A DNA stretch of 53,719 nt from Candidatus Levyibacteriota bacterium. GTDB lineage: Bacteria; Patescibacteriota; Microgenomatia; Levybacterales; UBA12049. Position numbers and translations under genes: made by a program. Positions 26,973 through 35,406 of the stretch are shown one piece after another. The DNA lies in the NCBI GenBank assembly GCA_016180725.1, contig JACPAR010000015.1, forward strand, positions 1 through 53,719, written 5' to 3'. Under the pieces are notes generated by a model, which worked only from the letters and a program-made list of their open reading frames with translations, ran no database searches and had not been told where the DNA came from. How positions within the stretch are numbered: the stretch's first letter is position 1; every line of letters starts with the position of its first letter.

Positions 26973-28109
26973 TTATTCGTTTTGTTCTTTAGTAGATACG
27001 ATTTTTTTATACACCCTTTTATACTCCTCCACCATTTTCTCAATTGTAAAATTCTTTTCTATGTGTTTTCTACATGCTTCTCGCATTGCAAGATATTCGT
27101 TTTCCGGCATAGAATAAATTCTTTCAACAGCTTCGATCAACCCCTCTATCCCCGTTTTTTTAACAATCCAATCTCCTCGAATATCACTATCTGATGAATT
27201 TACTATAAATCCGGTTTCACCATCTTTAATAATTTCAGGTATTGAACCTCTCGCATATGCCACAACAGGTGTACCACAGCTCATCGCTTCGATCAAAACA
27301 AGTCCGAATGGTTCTTCCCATTGTAAAGGGAATAGAAAGAGCTTACTCGTTTGAAAATCTTTTATAAGATCTAATCTGTCTTTCCCCAATGTCAGAGAAA
27401 TATTTTTGAAACATTTAACATCTGGAAGCACTTTCTCTTCAAACCATTTCTCATATTCTTTTCTTATTGTTCCAAATAATTTTAAACTGCGTTCTGTCCT
27501 ATTGGCAAGATCTATAGCAATATCCATACCTTTATCGGGAACTACCCGTCCTGCCCACATCATGCTTAATCCTCCCTTTGAATAAAATTTAAAATCACCA
27601 GTATTTATTCCATGAGGAATGGTTGCCACATATGGTAAATCAGGTATCATTTCGCGCTGTCTGTTTGTGGGAACAACGAAGAAAATATTTTTACAATCTT
27701 TGAAAAGATTTAAATATTTTTTTGCATACTCAACATCTGTTGGATGATAAAGTGTAACTAGTAGTGGCTTTTTTACAAATCGTGCAAATGGAAGCGCTAT
27801 ATCACCGTCACCGAGATTGATGTGATATAAATCAAACTCTTCTTGCTCTGAAAATGCTTTTGAAAGTAGTGCCAGCTCAAAGAGAATATGTCTATTTGCT
27901 CGCATAACAGCCTTGTCCTCAATTGTGGAAAGATACGATACACTTTCAATACGTACTGGTAAATCAGAATCTCCAGATGCAAAAGCAACAACTTCAATAT
28001 CCTTTTGATTTACTAAATTATTAATAAAATCTCTAACAATAATTCTCGTTCCGTTTTTAGTGTGCTTGTTAATACTTAAGTAATTTGAGCAAACTATAGC
28101 AATTTTCAT
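26973..28109 (-). CDS. Glycosyltransferase family 4-like
   Basis: MMWAGRVVPDKGMDIAIDLA, EEPFGLVLIEAMSCGTPVVAYARGSIPEII. Confidence 0.9.
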   Translation of the reverse strand: MKIAIVCSNYLSINKHTKNGTRIIVRDFINNLVNQKDIEVVAFASGDSDLPVRIESVSYLSTIEDKAVMRANRHILFELALLSKAFSEQEEFDLYHINLGDGDIALPFARFVKKPLLVTLYHPTDVEYAKKYLNLFKDCKNIFFVVPTNRQREMIPDLPYVATIPHGINTGDFKFYSKGGLSMMWAGRVVPDKGMDIAIDLANRTERSLKLFGTIRKEYEKWFEEKVLPDVKCFKNISLTLGKDRLDLIKDFQTSKLFLFPLQWEEPFGLVLIEAMSCGTPVVAYARGSIPEIIKDGETGFIVNSSDSDIRGDWIVKKTGIEGLIEAVERIYSMPENEYLAMREACRKHIEKNFTIEKMVEEYKRVYKKIVSTKEQNE

Positions 28110-28112
28110 AAT

Positions 28113-30338
28113 TTACCCCAAACTTACCATTGTTTTTAAGAATTCAGCCGACCAACGGTAAATATTGTGGTTTTTAACTGAATTTCGCAACTTTTTCATT
28201 CGTTTCGTCTGCTCAGATAAAGGCATTATTAATGCTGTATATATTGCTTCTGAAGTTTGTTCTCCGCTATATGGGTTAACTATTAAAGCATCTTTAAATT
28301 CTTTTGAAGCGCCTGTAAATTGACTTAAAATAAGAACACCTTTTTCATCACTTCTGGCAGCCGCAAATTCTTTAGCAACAAGATTCATTCCATCATGAAG
28401 CGAGGTTACCAAACATACATTTGCAAGTTTATAATATTGGTTCAGTTCTTTATGGGTATGAAGCTTTTTTATAAGCACAATTGGTTTCCAATTTTTAATT
28501 TTATATAATAAGTTTACTCTTTCTACTTCTTTTTCTACGGCTTGAGCAAATTCCTGATATTTCTTAATTTTGCTTTTTGATGGCGGTGCAATTTGGATAA
28601 AAGTAAATTCTCCTCGATATTCAGTATATTTTTTGAGGAAAAGTTCAATAGCTTTTATGCGTTCAAGAATTCCTTTTGTATAGTCTAAACGATCAACACC
28701 AATTCCGATATATTTTACTTCAATTCCTAAATTCTTTAACAGTTTTTTCTTTTCAATTTCAAGTTGTTCATCATCGGGTTTCTCTTCATGATTTGAGAAA
28801 GCAATACTGATAGGAAAAGGTTTAATAAGCGATATGTGCTCACCTCTTGTAACTGTAAACTGCTCAAAATCAATAAGCGATTCAAGTTCTCTCCCGACTG
28901 TTTCTATGAAATTATTGCAATGCAACTGTGTATGAAAACCTATTAAATCAGCGCCAAGCATCCCGTCCAGCAGTTCTTTTTTCCAGGGACAAATACTAAA
29001 AGACTCAGGACTAACCCATGGAACATGCCAAAACAAACCAATTGTTGCGTCTGGCCTTGCGTTTTTTATCATTCTTGGAAGCAGTGCAAAATGGAAATCT
29101 TGAATACAAACAATAGGTTTTTTGAGGTTTTTTATTTCAGAAAGGACAGTTTTAGCAAATTTAGCATTTACTTTTTTGTACTCATCGTAATCTTCCTGAC
29201 TAAAAATCGGCCTCGTATGCGCATTAAGACATAGTGGATAAAGCGCTTCATTTGAAAATCCGTAATAATATCCTTTTTCTTCTTCCTCTGTAAGCCACAC
29301 TCTTTTTAAAGTGTATTTCGGATCATCCGGAGGCACTTGAATAGAATTATTTTCATCAACAACTAACTTATCTGCATCTCCGCTTCCGTGAGCAATCCAT
29401 GTTCCGCCTGTTGCCTGCATAACCGGCTCTATTGCCGTTACCATACCGCTTGCCGGAAAGAAATAATCAATTTTATTGCCGTTTTTTGTATGAATATAAG
29501 GCTCACGATTGGAAACAACAATAATCGTCCTGCCTTTAAGTATGTCTTTGACAAACTGCTTTAATCGTTCTGCTGTCCAGGGAGAATCTATTTTTTCCAA
29601 ACTAAGTCTTGCTTCCTCACTTGCTGCAAGCTGCGCTTGAATAAGACTTCTATTCATGTTTGTGATTTCTTTGACTAATGGCTGAAAAAACGGACTATTT
29701 GGTATATTTGGAGATTTGTTTCCCGATCTTGACAATTTTAACGATTCAACTAAATTATGCATCGGTCTAAAAATAATCCATCTCAAAAACAAAATTGCTG
29801 CTATTGATAATAGAAGAATTTGAAGGAAAAGACGCAGTAAATTATTTTTCCAGATTTCCTGCAAACGTGTATCTATATATCTTGCATTTTGCACAACTAT
29901 TAAGGATCCGACTACACTAGTTTTATCATGGAGGGGAACAGCAAAAACATACATCTTATTTTCTTCAAGCTTAACAAAATCTCCATTTGCATTATCGCCA
30001 TCCATTGCATCGGCTACAATTTTTTGGGAGTCGGAATTATCTTTAGGTAGATTCGAAGAAACAGCAATAACTTTTCCCTTGTTATCATATATTGCCAAAC
30101 CGGCAAGTCTTTCCCTATTGGCAAATTTTTCGACAACCGTTTGCAAGTACTCGTCTGATTTGTTGATGAAGTTTGGTTCGACAGTTTCTCTTAAACTTTC
30201 CGCAAGAAGCGTTGATCTGTGCTGAAGATCTACACTTAATCTTTTTTCTTCCTGATCAACTTGCTTTATAGTAAAAGAAAAGGCTACAAGACCAACTATC
30301 GCCGCAATTAATAATACGATTGCAATAATTTGTTTCAT
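28113..30338 (-). CDS. Trehalose-6-phosphate synthase-like GT20 enzyme fused to a membrane sensor/HAMP-like N-terminus
   Basis: TM - extracytoplasmic ~130 aa - TM (RWIIFRPMHNLVESL) then VVSNREPYIH, GLFWHVPWVSPESF, GVDRLDYTKGILERIKA, SLHDGMNLVAKEFAAAR. Confidence 0.88.
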   Translation of the reverse strand: MKQIIAIVLLIAAIVGLVAFSFTIKQVDQEEKRLSVDLQHRSTLLAESLRETVEPNFINKSDEYLQTVVEKFANRERLAGLAIYDNKGKVIAVSSNLPKDNSDSQKIVADAMDGDNANGDFVKLEENKMYVFAVPLHDKTSVVGSLIVVQNARYIDTRLQEIWKNNLLRLFLQILLLSIAAILFLRWIIFRPMHNLVESLKLSRSGNKSPNIPNSPFFQPLVKEITNMNRSLIQAQLAASEEARLSLEKIDSPWTAERLKQFVKDILKGRTIIVVSNREPYIHTKNGNKIDYFFPASGMVTAIEPVMQATGGTWIAHGSGDADKLVVDENNSIQVPPDDPKYTLKRVWLTEEEEKGYYYGFSNEALYPLCLNAHTRPIFSQEDYDEYKKVNAKFAKTVLSEIKNLKKPIVCIQDFHFALLPRMIKNARPDATIGLFWHVPWVSPESFSICPWKKELLDGMLGADLIGFHTQLHCNNFIETVGRELESLIDFEQFTVTRGEHISLIKPFPISIAFSNHEEKPDDEQLEIEKKKLLKNLGIEVKYIGIGVDRLDYTKGILERIKAIELFLKKYTEYRGEFTFIQIAPPSKSKIKKYQEFAQAVEKEVERVNLLYKIKNWKPIVLIKKLHTHKELNQYYKLANVCLVTSLHDGMNLVAKEFAAARSDEKGVLILSQFTGASKEFKDALIVNPYSGEQTSEAIYTALIMPLSEQTKRMKKLRNSVKNHNIYRWSAEFLKTMVSLG

Positions 30339-30710
30339 GGTTGTTTATTTTAGCATATTGGCCACATTAATGAGGATCTAAGCCTTATTATTTTCTAAAT
30401 TTTTAGAAACACTGAAAATGAAACCACTAAAAATATCCCAATTGCATTTCTATAAAAATATATGAAATGGTTGATACTGCATGTCGGGTTGTGTTCGACC
30501 TTTTTAGAAAAATCCGAACTCGCTTCAAGTCGAATCGGTAGGCGCAATCTGTGGACTCAATTTCGAATCGCTTCTAATCATCCTATTGCGCCATTAAAAA
30601 ACACAATCTGCAAATAACTGAGTCCACGAAAAATTTAGCAGTTATCAGTCATCAAAGCAAGATGGATTTTCTATTGCAAAGTACCTCAAAAACTGATACA
30701 AAATACCTGT

Positions 30711-31574
30711 ATGGTAAAGTCAACTAAAATTGCGGTTTTTGAAGGAAAGAAAATCCGCAGACATTGGGATGAGGAGAAAGAAAAATGGTATTTTTCAGTA
30801 GCTAATGTAGTATCAGTACTCAGCAATAGTACCAGCCCCTTAGCTTATTGGCGTAAGCTCAAAGAAAGATTGAAAAAAGAGGGTAGTGAAACCGTGACAA
30901 AATGTCACAGTTTGAAAATGTTGGCAGCTGATGGAAAAATGAGGTTGACTGATGTTGCAGATACAGAAACTATGTTTCGGATTATCCAGTCAATCCCTTC
31001 TCCCAAAGCAGAGCCTTTCAAAAGGTGGTTAGCCAGAGTTGGATATGAAAGGGTACAGGAGATAGAAGATCCAGAACAAGATCCAGAACTTGCTCAGAAA
31101 CGAGCTCGAGCCATTTATAAAGCAAAAGGATATCCAGAGGATTGGATAGAAAGACGGATGCGCTCTATTGCCATCAGGGAAGAATTAACAGATGAGTGGC
31201 AAAAACATGGTGTAGAACTGGCAAAAGAGTATGAAATATAAACTGCCGAAATATCCAAAGCTACGTTTGGTGTTACTCCATCAGAATATAAGAAAATAAA
31301 AGGACTCAAACGTCAAAATCTGCGTGACCATATGAGTGATTTGGAATTATTATTTTCCCAGTTGGGTGAAGCAGCCACCACAGAAATTACCAAAACAGAA
31401 CATCCCAAAGGATTTGAGAAAAATAAACATGTCTCAAGACGTGGAGGTAAAATTGCCGGAGATGCCAGATCTAACCTTGAGAAAGAAACTGGCAGAAAAG
31501 TAATAAACTCACAAAATTATTTACCTAAGAAACAAAACAAAAAACTATTAGAGGAGAACAAATTTAATGTTTAG
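30711..31574 (+). pseudogene. Bro-N/phage antirepressor-like gene interrupted by an in-frame TAA
   Basis: ORFs 30711-31241 and 31332-31574 share one frame; the intervening sequence reads EYEI*TAEISKATFGVTPSEYKKIKGLKRQNLRDHM... without another stop. Confidence 0.75.
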
Positions 31575-31908
31575 AAAGTTTTTCTTCCCAGGTTTTAAGT
31601 CCAGTTTTTACGACTGAGGGGGTAAAAAGGTTTGGCTTGATTTGTTTCAACAGTTTTTTTGCATCCTCATATCTTTTAGCTCCGTGATAAGCAGCCAGAA
31701 GGTTAAATTTTCCCATTACATTTAACTTACTCAAAGAAACTGATTCTCCTAACTTGATAGCCTCCTCAAATTTTTCCTGCATTACAAGGTTTGCAATGTT
31801 GTTCGCTCGTTTCATATAAAGTCTGTCATACAAAATTCGAACGATAAGCATGATTATTCCTAAAAATATTAAGGTTTGTATTATAAGCGAAAGAGAATTG
31901 TTATCCAT
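31564..31908 (-). CDS. Membrane-anchored TPR-like small protein
   Basis: N-terminal TM, EKFEEAIKLGE...LLAAYHGAKRYEDAKKLLKQI helical repeat-like. Confidence 0.55.
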   Translation of the reverse strand: MDNNSLSLIIQTLIFLGIIMLIVRILYDRLYMKRANNIANLVMQEKFEEAIKLGESVSLSKLNVMGKFNLLAAYHGAKRYEDAKKLLKQIKPNLFTPSVVKTGLKTWEEKLSKH

Positions 31909-32254
31909 GATTAGTTTTATCTTAACATAAATAACTCAGGTTTGAAAAGATAAAATGGCGTACTCCGTTTAGGTCGTTATATCAACCTAAAGACGGTTCT
32001 GGTTTACCATCGTTTGGAGCCATTGTACCAAATTGCTCGAACTTATTTTACCAAAAATTACTAAAAATTGACAGCTCCGCATTGTATTAGCTCGCCTCGC
32101 TTCGCTCGGCCTTCGCCACGTCTGACGTGGCTTCGCTTTGACTTTGCCGGAAAAATTTTCGTGTCCTTTCTCTTTTTTATTTCCTGCTTGTGCTAAGTCT
32201 AATATATTGAGCAAATATTATTGACTATATTTTTATACTCGATATAGTTTAGGC

Positions 32255-33511
32255 TCACCCAATAATATACAATTCCTTCACTGCTCTGGTTACTGCTGTA
32301 TATAACCATCTGCTCCAAAGCTCATCTTCCCAGTAGGCTGATGGTTCTTCAAAAAGCAAGACTCTGTCTGCTTGGGATCCTTGGGATTTATGGACAGTTA
32401 AAGCATAACCAAAATCAAACCTATCACCAATCTCTTTGTAATGAATACCTTTGACCTCGGTTAAATATTTTTCTTGATGAAATTGGTACCTGGAGATTCT
32501 ACCTTGGTATGGAATATCTTCACCATGGAATAATATCTCGGCTTCATACCAGTGTTTATCAGATGGAGTAAGTTTAATTAGTTTACCAATCATGCCATTA
32601 TAAATTGGTTTACTTAAGTTTTTGTAGTTATTCTTCAAACAAATAACCTGCTCACCAATAACTGGTTCATCTGATGAAAAATCTAGCCTACTTCTAATTT
32701 GTTGGTTAAGTTTGACCCTGGTAGCATTTCTACCACAAAGAATCAGGGTATTGTCATCAAAACTGTTAAATATCTTATCAATTATTTCCTCTGCTTCTGG
32801 GCTGTGTCTAGCAACTTTTTTAACAGTTGAGGAGAAATTTTGAAATGGAATTTTACCAGTAGTTCTGGCTAAAGTAGCCACTTGTAGAATTGGGTTATCC
32901 TGGGCATGTCTATGAATGGTTTCTAATCTAAGTTGTGGTTTATCCATTAAGCTGTAACTGTCTCCGACTGGTGGTAATTGTCCATGATCCCCAATAGCAA
33001 TGATGGAAACTCCGTATGAGCAAATATCTTGCCACATATCTTGGGTTATCATTGAAGCCTCATCAATAATTATTAAATCTGAATCAATAGCACTTACTTT
33101 TTTCCAACCAACAATATGGCCATTTTTATCAACCTTTGGTTTATACATTAAAGAATGAAGAGTTCCAATACTGTCTCCTTTGAATATAGACTTTTGCTCA
33201 ATAAGTTTACTTTTTAATACCTGGCTGGCTTTACCAGTAAAGCAGGCAAATGCAACAACAAGATTAGGTAATTGTTTTTTCAGGAGAGTCCGCAAAATTG
33301 CAGTAATAGTAGTTTTTCCTGTACCAGCATATCCACCTACTGTAATATACCCATATTTAGGATTTCTGACCCAAGAAAGTAAAGATTCTAAGACAAACTT
33401 TTGGTCAGAAGATAAATGGTCTTCTTCCTCAGTCCAAGGGTCATAGGCTTTAGTAAAAGTCTTTCTGATTTCATCAACACCGTAAGCCTTTGATTTAACA
33501 GCAGGGATCAT
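32255..33511 (-). CDS. SF1B DNA helicase (Dda/RecD2/PIF1-like)
   Basis: GGYAGTGKTTITAIL, LIIIDEASMI, IGDHGQLPPVG, ALTVHKSQGSQADRVLL, YTAVTRAVKELYIIG. Confidence 0.93.
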   Translation of the reverse strand: MIPAVKSKAYGVDEIRKTFTKAYDPWTEEEDHLSSDQKFVLESLLSWVRNPKYGYITVGGYAGTGKTTITAILRTLLKKQLPNLVVAFACFTGKASQVLKSKLIEQKSIFKGDSIGTLHSLMYKPKVDKNGHIVGWKKVSAIDSDLIIIDEASMITQDMWQDICSYGVSIIAIGDHGQLPPVGDSYSLMDKPQLRLETIHRHAQDNPILQVATLARTTGKIPFQNFSSTVKKVARHSPEAEEIIDKIFNSFDDNTLILCGRNATRVKLNQQIRSRLDFSSDEPVIGEQVICLKNNYKNLSKPIYNGMIGKLIKLTPSDKHWYEAEILFHGEDIPYQGRISRYQFHQEKYLTEVKGIHYKEIGDRFDFGYALTVHKSQGSQADRVLLFEEPSAYWEDELWSRWLYTAVTRAVKELYIIG

Positions 33512-34266
33512 GGAGAAATTATATCATCATGTTTGTCGCTAATCAGTTCCAAAAGTGGCTTTTCCCAACCAAAACAAGTCTCTCTGTTCTCTAATTGTCG
33601 AAATGTTGGTGTACATTTTGGATCAAGTTTGGTGTATTGTATGAGTACCTCAACAGTTTCCCGAATAAATTCACCAACTGTTCCGTCAGAATCATCAACA
33701 CCGCCTGAGATAAGTTTTTTATCAAGCCGCAGGAGCAAATCTACCAAAAGTTGTGTGGTCTGTTCATTTACTGGTAAATTAGACACAATAGCTGACAAAC
33801 GTTTACACCCTTCTTGCAAAGAATTTTGGTACGCAAACCAGGTGCGGGATGGGCCATTGTATCCCTTTATGTATCGCAAAGCTTCGGTAAAAGATTTTTT
33901 AATCACAGCCAATTCTTCTTTTTCTAATTTTCCTAATTTGCCGCTACAGCTTGGAGAATCTATTAGTTTCTTATCTTCATCTGTCAGTGGTTTGCCATAC
34001 ATAACCACGAAAAGAGCCAATGCTACCATATGCTTGCAAAGGGTATCACTTTGCCCCAGATAGCAGTTACAGTGACCGTAGTCGTATCGGCGTGCCTCTA
34101 CAGATACCCGATATGGCTTGGTGCCAAGTACAACCGCTGCATAAGATCTAATCCCTTCCTCAAATTGGGTTACCTTCCCGCTTTCATATAACACAACTGC
34201 TTTCTCAAACGTTGGTTGATCAGTGGCAAATTTAATTTTACTTAGATCATAGTCTGGTCGCTGCAT
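33508..34266 (-). CDS. SWIM zinc-finger protein
   Basis: HCNCYLGQSDTLCKHMVALALF (CxC...CxH); ATGA overlap with the helicase gene. Confidence 0.8.
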   Translation of the reverse strand: MQRPDYDLSKIKFATDQPTFEKAVVLYESGKVTQFEEGIRSYAAVVLGTKPYRVSVEARRYDYGHCNCYLGQSDTLCKHMVALALFVVMYGKPLTDEDKKLIDSPSCSGKLGKLEKEELAVIKKSFTEALRYIKGYNGPSRTWFAYQNSLQEGCKRLSAIVSNLPVNEQTTQLLVDLLLRLDKKLISGGVDDSDGTVGEFIRETVEVLIQYTKLDPKCTPTFRQLENRETCFGWEKPLLELISDKHDDIISP

Positions 34267-34273
34267 TTTTTAT

Positions 34274-35113
34274 TTATTTCAATTTTTTTATTCGTAGAAA
34301 AGCTTTGCTTATTGATGTATTTCCAACAAGCGATTGCATTTGTGCAATAGCAATCTGGTTTAACTGGGTTAAACGCTCACTTTGGGGTAATCCACGACGA
34401 ATGAGTTCAGCATTTATTCCTTCCAAATTTGCCAACACCACCAGTTGAGTTACATCTGAGTAGTCGCGGATATTGCCTTCTTTCCTGGGATTTCCGTCTC
34501 TCCACTCTTTGGCAGTTTTACCAAACAAAGCGACGTTTAAAATATCCGCTTCTGAAGCATAAATAACTTTGGCCTGACTCTCAGTAACTGACTTCGGGAT
34601 TAAGTTTTCTTTGATTGAATCTGTATGAATAAGATAATTAATTTTTGTTAACTGGCGTTTAATATCCCAACCCAAAGCTAATCTTTCGTTTTCCTCAGAT
34701 TTAAGTCGCTGAAATTCTTTAATCAAGTAAAGCTTAAATTCTGCACTTATCCAGGAAGCAAATTCAAAAGCAATATCTTTGTGTGCGAATGTTCCACCTC
34801 CATATCTACCTGATTTTGCAATAATCCCAATCGCATTGACTGAAAGAACCCATCTTTTGGGAGTTAAGGAAAAACTATTTAAGCCTGCCTCTTTTATTAA
34901 CCCATCGAATTCGATGGGTTTAAAATTTGGGTTGTTGATTCGTTCCCAAATACCTAAGAATTCTATAGTATCTCTATTTCTCATCCAGTTTTGGATGATA
35001 TAGTCAGTTCTTTCCTTATCTTTGTACCTTGCAATATCAGTGAGGGAGATGTAATCTATTTCATTTTGTTGAAAGGTATACACTTTTATGCCTTTGGTTA
35101 TAATTTTTTTCAT
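34274..35113 (-). CDS. KilA-N domain protein
   Basis: YISLTDIARYKDKERTDYIIQNWMRNRDTIEFLGIWE..., GRYGGGTFAHKDIAFEFASWISAEFKLYLIKEFQRLK. Confidence 0.9.
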   Translation of the reverse strand: MKKIITKGIKVYTFQQNEIDYISLTDIARYKDKERTDYIIQNWMRNRDTIEFLGIWERINNPNFKPIEFDGLIKEAGLNSFSLTPKRWVLSVNAIGIIAKSGRYGGGTFAHKDIAFEFASWISAEFKLYLIKEFQRLKSEENERLALGWDIKRQLTKINYLIHTDSIKENLIPKSVTESQAKVIYASEADILNVALFGKTAKEWRDGNPRKEGNIRDYSDVTQLVVLANLEGINAELIRRGLPQSERLTQLNQIAIAQMQSLVGNTSISKAFLRIKKLK

Positions 35114-35406
35114 ATTTTTAAAGCAATAGAATTTATTTTAATTATGACAAATTCGCCACAGTTAAAATCCAGTTTCTCCTGCTGCTATTATAGACGTAGA
35201 CTATAACAAGCTACGCTTATTATACAGGATTTTAGATCCGTAGGATCGCAAGATTTTCTTATTCAAACTAAATCAAAATGGCTATTGCATTTGTACGATC
35301 AGTTTGGTTCAATTAAGGTAGTCATAAGTTTTGATTTTTGACATTTGAGTTTTGAATTTTTTTATATGTATGTTATGGAATATCTTCAGAAATTTAGACA
35401 AGGTAA

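Noticed and set aside
30541-30595. tRNA-like acceptor pairing GGCGCAAT...ATTGCGCC with a TTTCGAATC T-loop-like string
   Set aside because: Only ~54 nt between the ends and no anticodon arm; kept as an inverted-repeat structure instead
31987-32214. 75-aa minus-strand ORF (MLNILDLAQAGNKKEKGHENFSGKVKAKPRQTWRRPSEARR...)
   Set aside because: Largely made of the palindromic repeat block (GCCACGTCTGACGTGGC, CTTCGCTCGG); probably translated repeat, not a gene
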